In this document: piece by piece, positions 7,530 through 15,144 of the stretch
Position numbering within the stretch: the first letter of the stretch is position 1
Layout of the letters: the number at the start of each line of letters is the position of its first letter
From: a virus
Direction: 5' to 3' (one strand)
Virus record (IMG/VR): IMGVR_UViG_3300009431_000157
Location: 1-20,217 of that record
DNA: 20,217 nucleotides
Notes under the pieces: model-generated
Told to the model about the DNA's origin: nothing
Databases searched by the model: none
What the model saw: only the letters and a program-made list of their open reading frames with translations
Made by a program: the position numbers and the translations under genes

Positions 7530-7882
7530 AACCTCATGAGTATAATGAGTTAACCTATGAGGAAATAAAGATTATAATAGAAGGTTACAATGAAGAGCAA
7601 GAAATGTTAAGTTATAGAACAGGTCTAATTGTTAGTGAGTTGGTAAACATTTTCAAGGATAATAAGAAGCAACCTAAACGCTTCACTCCATTTGATTATT
7701 TTCCATTGGATATATTGAAATCAAAATTAAGCACGGAAGAAAGGGCAAATATAGATTTAACAAGTGGAGAAAAAACAGCCTTGTTCATGTGGAATAAAGG
7801 AGGTAAATATAAAGAGTCTTGTTTAAAAAATTATCCTAAATTCGTAGAAAGTTTAAAAGAAAAAGGATTTATAAATGGCTAA
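7484..7882 (+). CDS. Tail assembly chaperone, T-like part made by -1 frameshift
   Basis: After slippage at 7478-7484 the ribosome continues in the -1 frame at GCT (7484) and runs without stop to TAA at 7880-7882, adding 132 residues to the first 87 for a predicted 219-residue G-GT fusion. The frame has no ATG until 7604 (start MLSYRTGLIV), so an internal start would give only 92 residues and leave a gap of 74 bases between coding regions. The T part contains a charged segment then FTPFDYFPLD and an ending helix (KNYPKFVESLKEKGF). By analogy with lambda gpGT, it would bind both the tape measure and tail tube. It ends 8 bases inside the tape-measure gene. Confidence 0.82.
   Translation, partial: AHNSLYATAIKTGRIKPHEYNELTYEEIKIIIEGYNEEQEMLSYRTGLIVSELVNIFKDNKKQPKRFTPFDYFPLDILKSKLSTEERANIDLTSGEKTALFMWNKGGKYKESCLKNYPKFVESLKEKGFING
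7489..7552 (+). other. Frameshift-stimulating stem-loop
   Basis: TAACTCATTATA (7489-7500) is the exact reverse complement of TATAATGAGTTA (7541-7552), giving a 12-bp perfect stem with a 40-nt loop; spacer to the slippery site is CTCA (7485-7488). The zero-frame stop lies within the loop. The stem is AT-rich, so its strength is modest. Confidence 0.65.
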
Positions 7883-9398
7883 TGAAATTGGAAGCATAGA
7901 GGTAGTATTAGAGCTAAATGAAAGCGATTTCGCAAAGGGTTTAAAAACTTCTGAAAAGAGTTTAAATAGCTTTGAGAAGTCAGCAAAAAAAACTACTGCT
8001 AAAACAAGTCAGTCATTTAAACAAGGCTTTAATCAAATTGCTAGTGCAGGAAAGCAATCAATTGGAGGACTTTTACAAGAAATTCCTTTAGTTGGACAAG
8101 CTGTTTCAGGAATTTCAACCGCAACAACTACACTTACAGGCTCTACAGCAGGTTTAACGTCTGCAATGGGCTTGTTGGGTGGTGCTGTTGCGGGTGTTGG
8201 CGCTGCTGCTGTTGCTTTAACGGGTGTATCTCTTGTTTCTTATTTTACAGGCACTCAAGACGGTGCAGATTCATTAGCAAAAACAATGAATCGAGTTGAC
8301 TTTGCATTAGGTGCTGTTCAAACGGGCTTTCAGAACCTTGGCCGTGCTATTGCTAATGCTATTCCTACATTTGATTTAGAGGATATCTTACCACAGGATA
8401 TTATTACTCGTGCGGATGAGTTAACAAGAGCAACAAAGGAAGCTGAAGAGTTTAGGCTTAATAATACTGTTAAGGTTGCTAAGTTAGAAACTGAAATTGC
8501 AAACCAAATTTTCAAAACTAGAGAACTTAATAGGCCATATGAGGAAAGAAAAGAAGCTTTAGATGAGGCAGGAAGATTGATTCAGCAACAGTTTGCTATT
8601 GAACGACAATTATTGCAAAATCAATTAGAAGTAGTTCAAGCACAGAATAATAATACTGAGTCATTAAGGCAAGATTTGCAGCTTGAAAAGGATTTAGAAG
8701 CACAGATTGAACGCAAGAACAAAGCACAGATTCAAGCGTTAAAGGAGATTCAAAACCGACAAAATGAGGCTTACAATTCAGAGCAAGCAAGAATTAATAA
8801 ACTTGCAGCAGAGGAAAAGAAAAGAGATGATGAAAGAGTAAAAGTATTTACAGCAAGTGCAGAGCAAGCATTAAAAAACTATGAATCTGAACAAGCTATT
8901 ATAAAAAATCAAACTCAAGCATATGCTCAAGCTTTTAGTGGTATTGGTGAGATTGCTAAAAGTGCTTTTGGACAAGCAACAACAGCAGCAGAGCAATTTG
9001 CACAACAAATGGGTGGTATTGTAATTGATTTAATTGCACAACAATTTGGTGCATCAATAGCTAATGCCATTACAGGTGCTACAGGTGCGGCAGCGGCAGC
9101 AGGGCCATTTGCACCCGCAGTACTTCCTGCAACAATAGCAAGTATGACAGGTGCGGTTATATCTGCATTTGCTTCAATACCTTCATTTGCTTCGGGTGGT
9201 ACATATAGACATTCTGAGGCAGGCCAAAGTGAAAACATTATACCTACAAACAGAATGCCTGAGGTAATGGCAGGGTTTGGACAACAAAATGACAGACCTA
9301 TTGTAGTATCTGTAAATGGTAAAGCTTTGTTAACTGAGATGGTTAGACAGTCCCAAAGTGATTTTAGAACACAAGGAAATAGCACACAATGGCGATAA
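7875..9398 (+). CDS. Tail tape measure protein
   Basis: 507 residues; sets tail length and is ejected into the host envelope. Evidence: first residues of tape-measure type (IEVVLELNESDFAKGLKTSE), a long hydrophobic Gly/Ala segment at about 97-125 (predicted membrane-inserting), a Gln/Glu/Lys coiled-coil region at about 180-345, a second Gly/Ala-rich hydrophobic stretch at about 395-440, and a C-terminal tail with ASGGTYRHSEAG, the SGG...G.. motif common at tape-measure ends. Using the rule of about 1.5 angstrom per residue, the tail would be roughly 75 nm, i.e. a rather short siphovirus tail. ATG start overlaps the chaperone stop. Confidence 0.88.
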   Translation: MANEIGSIEVVLELNESDFAKGLKTSEKSLNSFEKSAKKTTAKTSQSFKQGFNQIASAGKQSIGGLLQEIPLVGQAVSGISTATTTLTGSTAGLTSAMGLLGGAVAGVGAAAVALTGVSLVSYFTGTQDGADSLAKTMNRVDFALGAVQTGFQNLGRAIANAIPTFDLEDILPQDIITRADELTRATKEAEEFRLNNTVKVAKLETEIANQIFKTRELNRPYEERKEALDEAGRLIQQQFAIERQLLQNQLEVVQAQNNNTESLRQDLQLEKDLEAQIERKNKAQIQALKEIQNRQNEAYNSEQARINKLAAEEKKRDDERVKVFTASAEQALKNYESEQAIIKNQTQAYAQAFSGIGEIAKSAFGQATTAAEQFAQQMGGIVIDLIAQQFGASIANAITGATGAAAAAGPFAPAVLPATIASMTGAVISAFASIPSFASGGTYRHSEAGQSENIIPTNRMPEVMAGFGQQNDRPIVVSVNGKALLTEMVRQSQSDFRTQGNSTQWR

Positions 9399-11146
9399 GT
9401 ACAAAAACATATTATGTAAGAGGTCAAGCATTGACTTTGCAAATTGAAAGTGATTCTACTATTGATTTTGATGTTATTAATTCTAATCTTAACTATGAAG
9501 TTCAAGAAGAGGATAACCCTTTTAATTATACAATAGGTGGTGTTTATACTGTTAATATTATTTCAAATGTATTATTTAGTAATATAACTAATTGCACTCT
9601 TTTTTATGGTTCTGAAATTTGGTTCAAAGGAATATTCAAAACTGATGAAGAAAGGGAAAGTTTAGAAACTTACAAATATTTTAGAACTATAAAATTTAGT
9701 GATGTTTTAAGCGACTCGCAAGATAGAAGTTTTAATAAAAGATATTTTGAATATGCTAATAGTATAAATTACCCCTTTCAAAGAAAAAATATTGCATTTC
9801 GTTTTTTTGATGGTGAATTAATTTCACAAATAGCAACTGGATTCAATGAAAATATAACTTTAGATAGCAACGTTGATTCTAATGGTACTATATTGACATT
9901 ATCAAATACTCAATTCGATGCAAGATCTTTATTTCAACAAGATTTAAATACTAGAGATTTGTTAGGGCAAATAGCGTTTACATATGGATCAAGGGCAAAC
10001 GCTGTAGCTGATGAATTGAAATATGTAGATGTAACAAAATCAGTTAATTTATATAATGTGATAAATATTGATAACTATACGCCTAACTCAAATGTTTACA
10101 AAACTCAAAATTTAGATAAAACTATTGAATATAATATAGATTCTGATTTAGATAATGTAATATTTAACAAAGAATTTGTTTTAGGCAATGCTGATGGTTC
10201 TGATATATTTGGTTTTTACTCTTTTCCTGATGATGACAATTTATATCAAAGTTCTTTTAATATAGACCCTTCTGACAAAGAGGTAAGATATGCTACCGAT
10301 CCGTATGGTTGTATTTCTAACGATGGCTATCCTAGTGGTTTTTTTGCACAGCAACAAACATTTAATATAAACGCGGAGTTTGATTTAACATTTGATGAAA
10401 CAAGAAGCTTTGATTTAAAAGTAAGATTAGTATATACTGATTTTAATGAAAGTACTAACAATTATAATTTTTGGTATCTTCAAAGTGATGGAAATTGGTT
10501 TTATGTTGGTAATACATTTCCTACAACATCTCCAATTAGCAATTCTAATGACACTCTTCCTTACACTAATATTTTTAACTTTGATGTAAATAACACAAGT
10601 TTTAATAAAGAAACTGGAGGTAGAACATTAAGTTACTCTTTTGATATAGATTCTAATCAAATTACTGGTACGCCTACGCCGCAAAACAAAGGTTCTTATA
10701 GTTTACAATTCGCTATGCTATTGAGAGATTTCTCAGGAGGTACAGCAGGTATGGAGACTGTATCTTTTACAAATGCTTCTTTAAATGTTTTAAGACCTTT
10801 CAGAGCAACAAGGCGAAAATTTCAATATGATACTTTTAGCGATGTTGCTTTAAGATCGTATCAAAGGGAAGCAGGTATAACAGAAGGCAAGGCGTATGGA
10901 GATGATATTTATACAACAAATGGAATCATATTACTAAATGGAGTTGTATTAAATGAAGTATATCTATTAGACTATATAAATTCTTATGATAAAGTAGATT
11001 ATATAGAAATACAAATAGTTACAAGTGAAAAAATAACTCCTATTTCTAGAATAGTATATGAAGGAAAAAATTATTTTGTTCAAAAAATGGATTATGATCT
11101 ATCTAATGGTATTTGTACATTAACGATAAAAGAATGTAATGAGTAG
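9389..11146 (+). CDS. Tail-tip (distal tail / hub) protein, family uncertain
   Basis: 585 residues immediately after the tape measure and overlapping it by 10 bases. In siphoviruses this slot holds the distal-tail (Dit) or hub/baseplate protein. The sequence is beta-rich, poor in charged clusters and unusually rich in Asn, Asp, Ser, Thr, Phe and Tyr; several strand-loop repeats (e.g. FDLTFDETRSFDLKVRLVYT) suggest stacked beta-sandwich domains. A C-terminal segment (SRIVYEGKNYFVQKMDYDL, then LTIKECNE) resembles a baseplate-type domain end. I cannot name the family from sequence; tail-tip role is inferred from position. Base use is more AT-rich than the head genes. Confidence 0.6.
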   Translation: MAISTKTYYVRGQALTLQIESDSTIDFDVINSNLNYEVQEEDNPFNYTIGGVYTVNIISNVLFSNITNCTLFYGSEIWFKGIFKTDEERESLETYKYFRTIKFSDVLSDSQDRSFNKRYFEYANSINYPFQRKNIAFRFFDGELISQIATGFNENITLDSNVDSNGTILTLSNTQFDARSLFQQDLNTRDLLGQIAFTYGSRANAVADELKYVDVTKSVNLYNVINIDNYTPNSNVYKTQNLDKTIEYNIDSDLDNVIFNKEFVLGNADGSDIFGFYSFPDDDNLYQSSFNIDPSDKEVRYATDPYGCISNDGYPSGFFAQQQTFNINAEFDLTFDETRSFDLKVRLVYTDFNESTNNYNFWYLQSDGNWFYVGNTFPTTSPISNSNDTLPYTNIFNFDVNNTSFNKETGGRTLSYSFDIDSNQITGTPTPQNKGSYSLQFAMLLRDFSGGTAGMETVSFTNASLNVLRPFRATRRKFQYDTFSDVALRSYQREAGITEGKAYGDDIYTTNGIILLNGVVLNEVYLLDYINSYDKVDYIEIQIVTSEKITPISRIVYEGKNYFVQKMDYDLSNGICTLTIKECNE

Positions 11147-11558
11147 TCAAAATATACATATAGGAAAAAATATTATTTTATGGTCGTCAATAAATGGTGA
11201 TATTGCTGCACAAGATTCAGCGACATTTAACATAAATAATGAGCTTATTGAGTTAGCTGCTAATTCTGATGGATTTAGAAGATATACAACTGGTAAAAAA
11301 GATGCTACAATATCATTAAGTGGTTTATTGTTAATCAATCCTGAATTATTTGAAGTAGATTATTCTATAAAATCTTTATTTGATGTAATTACAAGAAATG
11401 TTAATGAAGATTTTTTTATAAGATATGAAATTACTCAAACGGGCGAAAAGATAGAAATACCTGTTTTGATCACCTCATTCGTACTGAATGGTGATAGCAC
11501 TGGTTACGCTACTTATTCAGCAGAATTTAAAGGAAATGGCACACCAATTTGGAGTTAA
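11139..11558 (+). CDS. Tail-tube-like protein, second copy (tail-tip paralogue)
   Basis: 139 residues, ATG start overlapping the previous stop by 8 bases. Its middle has ATISLSGLLLINPELF, closely matching ATLTMEGLLLIDDTTF of the major tail protein, in the same position along the protein, followed by the FIRYEITQTGEKI and the closing strand YATYSAEFKGNG. The pattern is the tail-tube/baseplate beta-sandwich (TTP-like) fold. Since a complete tube gene already exists at 6676, this second member probably makes a ring in the tail tip or an adaptor to the following fibre gene. Similarity was judged by eye. Confidence 0.65.
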   Translation: MSSQNIHIGKNIILWSSINGDIAAQDSATFNINNELIELAANSDGFRRYTTGKKDATISLSGLLLINPELFEVDYSIKSLFDVITRNVNEDFFIRYEITQTGEKIEIPVLITSFVLNGDSTGYATYSAEFKGNGTPIWS

Positions 11559-11561
11559 AAT

Positions 11562-13790
11562 ATGGCACTACTAGGATTTGAAAGGTATATATACATTGAT
11601 GATGTATTTATCTCATGTGTTCAGGAAAGTGATTACACAAGGGATCAAACTATTAATGAATATAGAGTAAAAGAAAGATTTAATGATACCATTAAAGGTA
11701 TTAGAAGGGATCAAATAGATGAACAGACATTGACATTGAATATAAGCGGTCTGATATTAGAAAATTACTCTAATGACATTAACCTAACTGACTGGTTGAA
11801 ATCAAAATCTACTCGTAAGGTAGAGATTAGATATAAAGATGAAATTGGAGCTAAGAATATAGTATTCAATGGATTCATAGAGAGCTTTAATTCGTCTGAT
11901 ACTGATTTGCAAAACTTTACAGCAACGATAACTTCAACTGGTGAAATTGTAGATGGCTTTGTATTACCTATTCCATTATTCACATTTCAAACACAAAAGA
12001 TAGGTGAGATTAATATAACTACAAGTGGTACTAATGATTTCCGTGACGGCAATGGTAATGTTATCACAATGCCTTATACAAGGCAAGAGGGAGATTCTGA
12101 GTTCATTAATATGTATGGTTCGCCTTTAGCTTCACTTACAGATTTAACAGCTGTAAATTGTCAACTAATAGGTGACTATGATTTCACAGCATGGACAACA
12201 TTGCAAAATGCTAACTTAGAGGGTAATGCTTTTAATAGTGCAAAATTTACAGATGTTCAGTTTAACACCGGTACTTTAAATATTATTAACAGCTTTGTTC
12301 AAGGTGAAAGGTTTACTGATTTCATTATTCAATTTGATACCGATATGAGTACACCTAGAAGCTCAAGTTTACAAGTAGGTACAATTGATGATCCTTTGTT
12401 ATTAGACCCAGGTGATACAACAGGGACTTATGCAGCTATACAATCATTAATAAGTAAGAGTTGGAGCGTTAACGTAACGGCTAATAGGTTATTTACTGCT
12501 ACTATTGGGGCAAATGGTAATATAACACCAACAGCTATTTTTAACGGTGTCGGCAGTGTGGTTTATACTTTAAATGGTAATACTGTGAGTAATGTATCAA
12601 ACACAGATTCAAACGCAAATACTTTTAGTGTTAATTCTAATGATTTACTTGTATGTTATTTTAGCAACAATACTAATGATATATCAACACTTGACTCTAT
12701 AGAATGTAATGATTGTAATATTGAATCGTTTATTTTTGATGAATTTTTCAATTCAAGTGATAAAATATTAAATGCTAAGAGAAATGTTTATACCCAAAAT
12801 TCAATTAATATTTTAAAATCTTATCTTGATTTTGATACTAACAATAGTGATCCTTATACATCAAATGTGACGGTAAATATAAACTCGCTTCAAGCTGGAA
12901 ATCTTTACACTGAGGCAGATTATATAAGTCAAATAATGAACTATCAAAATAGTGATAGATTACTTTGTTACTTTATGAAAGTTGAATTGTTTAATAGTAG
13001 TACTATTACAAATTATGAACAAGAAGGTAATTTTGTGATAGAATCTAAAGATAATGATATAATTTTTACCAGCCAACAAATCAAAGGTACTTATCAAGGT
13101 TTCAGAGGTCATAAAATAACAGGTTCATCAAATACACAAGTAAATGATGTAGTGTTAAAAAATGGTACTTATGAACGTATACAATTTATATCATGTGGAA
13201 TAACAAATAACTTAGACTTCAGCGATATTACATTAAATACTCAAGGTTTCAGATTTCAAAATAATGTATCTATTAATCAAATAACCGGATTAAGTGGCGT
13301 TGAAAATAATAGATTTGAATTTCAAAATTGTGGTTATCAAGGTGTTTTAGATCTATCTAATTTAATTTTGAATACATCATCATTTATTGCTACGAATAGC
13401 GGATTAACAAATGTAATTTTTGGAGGTGGGTCATTAACAGGCAATTTATCTTTAGGTAACTGTAACCTAACTGGGGTATTAGATTTATCAAGTTTAACTT
13501 TGAATATTTCATTGTTAAGAGCGTTTAACAATGGAAATCTTACAAATATAATATTTGATTCAGGAACAATTACAAATGAAATTTCAATAAATAATTGTGA
13601 TATAACTGGGACATTGGATATGACAAATATAAACGTTAATGTGAATGATTTTGATATACGAGGCAATCCAAATCTAACCGAAATAATAGTTAGCAATACT
13701 TCTACTTTGGTTGCAGGTGATATTGATTATGATCAAACTACATTGACAGTTAGAAAGCAAGATGGAACAATAATTTTACAAGTACCTTAA
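11562..13790 (+). CDS. Tail-tip adhesin: tail-tube-like domain plus LRR-like repeats
   Basis: 742 residues. Residues 1 to about 135 repeat the tube-like pattern again (TLTLNISGLILEN, then KVEIRYKDEIGAKNIVFNGF and TATITSTGE). Residues about 185-250 carry short ladder-like repeats (LQNANLEGNAFNSAKF). The C-terminal part, residues 542-722, is four tandem units of 44-47 residues (see repeat entry) with L.G.LDLS.L.LN periodicity, ending in a short strand-rich cap. This looks like a receptor-contacting tail fibre/adhesin anchored to the tail by a tube-like domain. Composition is Asn/Thr/Ser-rich without Cys bridges other than one Cys per repeat. Ends 11 nt before the next gene. Confidence 0.7.
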   Translation: MALLGFERYIYIDDVFISCVQESDYTRDQTINEYRVKERFNDTIKGIRRDQIDEQTLTLNISGLILENYSNDINLTDWLKSKSTRKVEIRYKDEIGAKNIVFNGFIESFNSSDTDLQNFTATITSTGEIVDGFVLPIPLFTFQTQKIGEINITTSGTNDFRDGNGNVITMPYTRQEGDSEFINMYGSPLASLTDLTAVNCQLIGDYDFTAWTTLQNANLEGNAFNSAKFTDVQFNTGTLNIINSFVQGERFTDFIIQFDTDMSTPRSSSLQVGTIDDPLLLDPGDTTGTYAAIQSLISKSWSVNVTANRLFTATIGANGNITPTAIFNGVGSVVYTLNGNTVSNVSNTDSNANTFSVNSNDLLVCYFSNNTNDISTLDSIECNDCNIESFIFDEFFNSSDKILNAKRNVYTQNSINILKSYLDFDTNNSDPYTSNVTVNINSLQAGNLYTEADYISQIMNYQNSDRLLCYFMKVELFNSSTITNYEQEGNFVIESKDNDIIFTSQQIKGTYQGFRGHKITGSSNTQVNDVVLKNGTYERIQFISCGITNNLDFSDITLNTQGFRFQNNVSINQITGLSGVENNRFEFQNCGYQGVLDLSNLILNTSSFIATNSGLTNVIFGGGSLTGNLSLGNCNLTGVLDLSSLTLNISLLRAFNNGNLTNIIFDSGTITNEISINNCDITGTLDMTNINVNVNDFDIRGNPNLTEIIVSNTSTLVAGDIDYDQTTLTVRKQDGTIILQVP
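13185..13727 (+). repeat. Four LRR-like protein repeats of about 45 residues
   Basis: Units at residues 542-586, 587-630, 631-675 and 676-722 of the tail-tip adhesin start with an FIS/FQN/LGN/INN-Cys motif. Units 2-4 share the pattern N-C-x(1-3)-G-x-L-D-(L/M), then a strand with N-x-x-L-T-x-I/V-I/V-F. Four Cys residues occur at the same point in each unit (CGI, CGY, CNL, CDI). DNA copies have diverged, so the repeats are visible only in protein. Confidence 0.7.
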
Positions 13791-13801
13791 CATAATAAAT
13801 T

Positions 13802-14119
13802 ATGAGTTTACAAAGTATAATAGATTTAAAGCCTTCAAACATTGCAGAAGCAGAACGAATTTTAAAAGCTGAAACATTAAAAGCAGCACAGGAATATCTA
13901 ACTGAAATAGATAACCGTATTACAAACGGTGATAAGGTTAGCTATTATAATCTTGGTTTGAATGTTCAGCAAGACACTTTAATAATTGAAGTGAAGTTTA
14001 ACGGCTTAGATGATATTAAATTTTCTTATAGTCCGATAGGTGATATCATAGGCCAATGCGTACAAAATGATGTAGCTATAATGCAAAATGATATTGAAAC
14101 ACAAGGAAGTACATTATGA
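13802..14119 (+). CDS. Unrecognised small protein before holin gene
   Basis: 105 residues, ATG start, 11 nt after the adhesin stop. An amphipathic helix (AEAERILKAETLKAAQEYLT) is followed by beta strands (LNVQQDTLIIEVKFNGLDDI) and a polar end with multiple Gln/Asp. No signal peptide or membrane segment is visible. Its TGA overlaps the holin ATG (ATGA), so it is probably co-translated with the holin and could be a tail-fibre chaperone or a lysis regulator; the sequence itself supports neither. No family recognised. Confidence 0.6.
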   Translation: MSLQSIIDLKPSNIAEAERILKAETLKAAQEYLTEIDNRITNGDKVSYYNLGLNVQQDTLIIEVKFNGLDDIKFSYSPIGDIIGQCVQNDVAIMQNDIETQGSTL

Positions 14120-14589
14120 AAAAACCATTTAAAGAAACTAAAATAGGTTCGTTCCTTTCAAAGTCTGCACCTGCAATTATAGATGCTGTAGGATCTGTTT
14201 ACCCTCCTGCAAATGTTTTAAAGTTATTGGTTAAGAATGATGACACATTAACTGAGGAACAAAAAGAGGAAGCAGATAAGATTATACAAGAAACGTATTT
14301 TAAGGAGTTAGAGTATGATTTAAAAAATACATCTAATGCCAGGTTAAGATACAAATCAATGAAAGATTTAGTTGATACCGTTACAATGCGTATAATCAAT
14401 TATAATCATTTAGGCATGCTGTTACTTACTGGCGTAAATGTAGGGGCTTCTATGTATCTTGAATCAGCTACATTGGCTTTAATAGTACAAATGACTACTA
14501 TGGTAAGTACTCAATTAGCTAATGAAAGAAGTACAGTAATTAACTTTACACATGGAAGTGCGGCTGAAAAAGATAAACAAAAAGAGTGA
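14116..14589 (+). CDS. Holin-like membrane protein (3TM-holin / phage holin family)
   Basis: 157 residues with two hydrophobic segments at about 97-114 (LGMLLLTGVNVGASMYL) and 117-134 (ATLALIVQMTTMVSTQL) followed by ERSTVINFTHGSA, the ERS.VINF ending that I associate with the phage 3TM-holin/holin-like family often found in Bacteroidota phages. The first 80 residues are helical and charged, including EEQKEEADKIIQETYFKELE, without an obvious membrane segment. It is expected to perforate the inner membrane at lysis. ATG overlaps the previous stop; the gene stops just before a promoter-like sequence at 14599. Confidence 0.6.
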   Translation: MKKPFKETKIGSFLSKSAPAIIDAVGSVYPPANVLKLLVKNDDTLTEEQKEEADKIIQETYFKELEYDLKNTSNARLRYKSMKDLVDTVTMRIINYNHLGMLLLTGVNVGASMYLESATLALIVQMTTMVSTQLANERSTVINFTHGSAAEKDKQKE

Positions 14590-14598
14590 CGTAATTTG

Positions 14599-14606
14599 TA
14601 TATTTG
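14599..14606 (+). promoter_or_regulatory. Bacteroidota-type promoter -7 element (TATATTTG)
   Basis: Perfect TAnnTTTG match in the 41-nt gap after the holin stop. No TTG was found at the expected -33 position. With a start site about 6-8 nt further on, the transcript would have a leader of about 18 nt before ATG 14631. Confidence 0.45.
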
Positions 14607-14630
14607 CATATAACGAACCGATTAAAAAAA

Positions 14631-14969
14631 ATGAACCAGTTAATAAATAAATGTGTAGACTTATTTAAAGGCAGAAGTACTTATGAGATACTTCTATCTT
14701 TTTGTGTTATTTTCTTCATAGCAGCACTTTTTAAAGGTAGCTTTTTATTCATATCACTTGTATCTGAATTGATAGAAGTTACAGTGCAACAAAAACAAGC
14801 TACAATTGAGCAAAACATACTTATAAAAAATACTAATGAACTTTATATTAGTATAGAAAATAAGAATAAAGAAAGGCACAACGAAATAATAGATAATCAA
14901 GAAAAAATAATTAACTATGTAGAAGAAAATAACCAAATGCTAAAAGATGATAAAAAACAGAACCTTTAA
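14631..14969 (+). CDS. Membrane protein with coiled coil, i-spanin candidate
   Basis: 112 residues from ATG 14631. A TTG at 14604 lies inside the -7 promoter element and would give a longer form that cannot be made from that promoter. A single long hydrophobic segment (about 20-45, with FCVIFFIAALF) follows a basic N-terminus; residues 50-110 are a polar, Glu/Asn/Lys-rich coiled coil (NTNELYISIENKNKERHNEI). This topology, N-terminal anchor with a periplasmic coiled coil, is that of Rz-type inner-membrane spanins, and the next gene encodes a short lipoprotein that overlaps it. The spanin role is an inference from topology and neighbours, not sequence similarity. Confidence 0.55.
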   Translation: MNQLINKCVDLFKGRSTYEILLSFCVIFFIAALFKGSFLFISLVSELIEVTVQQKQATIEQNILIKNTNELYISIENKNKERHNEIIDNQEKIINYVEENNQMLKDDKKQNL

Positions 14970-15111
14970 AATTATTATTGCACTATTTTTCCTAATGCTA
15001 ACTACTTGTCAACTTGTTTTATTAGAAGAGCACGAACGAAAAGCACGAAGAAGAAGAGGTAAAAGAAGAAAACAAGAAATAGAATTAATATATGATCCAG
15101 AGGAAGAGTAA
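14947..15111 (+). CDS. Short lipoprotein, o-spanin candidate
   Basis: 54 residues overlapping the end of the preceding gene by 23 nt in another frame. N-terminal signal: MIKNRTFKIII, hydrophobic core ALFFLML, then LTTC with lipid-acceptor Cys21 (Thr at -1 is less usual than Gly/Ala/Ser). After the Cys: QLVLLEEHE, a very basic run (RKARRRRGKRRK) and an acidic end (YDPEEE). An overlapping or embedded short lipoprotein next to a membrane/coiled-coil gene is the standard Rz/Rz1 layout, here pairing the envelope membranes at lysis. Unlike lambda Rz1 it is not Pro-rich. Its stop lies within a terminator stem. Confidence 0.6.
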   Translation: MIKNRTFKIIIALFFLMLTTCQLVLLEEHERKARRRRGKRRKQEIELIYDPEEE

Positions 15112-15127
15112 AATCTTCCTTTTTTTT
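15101..15127 (+). terminator. Strong Rho-independent terminator after spanin genes
   Basis: AGGAAGA (15101-15107) pairs perfectly with TCTTCCT (15114-15120), 6-nt loop, T-run of eight at 15120-15127. It overlaps the o-spanin stop codon. Confidence 0.85.
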
Positions 15128-15132
15128 ATGCT

Positions 15133-15140
15133 TATATTTG
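15133..15140 (+). promoter_or_regulatory. Bacteroidota-type -7 element just after terminator
   Basis: TATATTTG, an exact TAnnTTTG match, six nt after the T-run. The next ATG is only 4 nt downstream (15145), so the transcript would be leaderless or nearly so. No -33 TTG was found; that position would fall in the terminator stem. Confidence 0.45.
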
Positions 15141-15144
15141 TGGT

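Noticed and set aside
8927-9505. 192-residue minus-strand ORF opposite the tape measure C-terminus
   Set aside because: Antisense shadow of a clear tape-measure coding frame; product is Cys/Ala/Pro-rich low-complexity sequence with no domain or start signal.
13337-13696. 119-residue minus-strand ORF opposite the adhesin repeats
   Set aside because: Its internal repetition only mirrors the LRR-like repeats on the other strand.
11562-13790. Diversity-generating retroelement variable region in the Asn-rich adhesin
   Set aside because: No reverse transcriptase or template-repeat copy is visible in the window; Asn richness follows from AT-rich codons.
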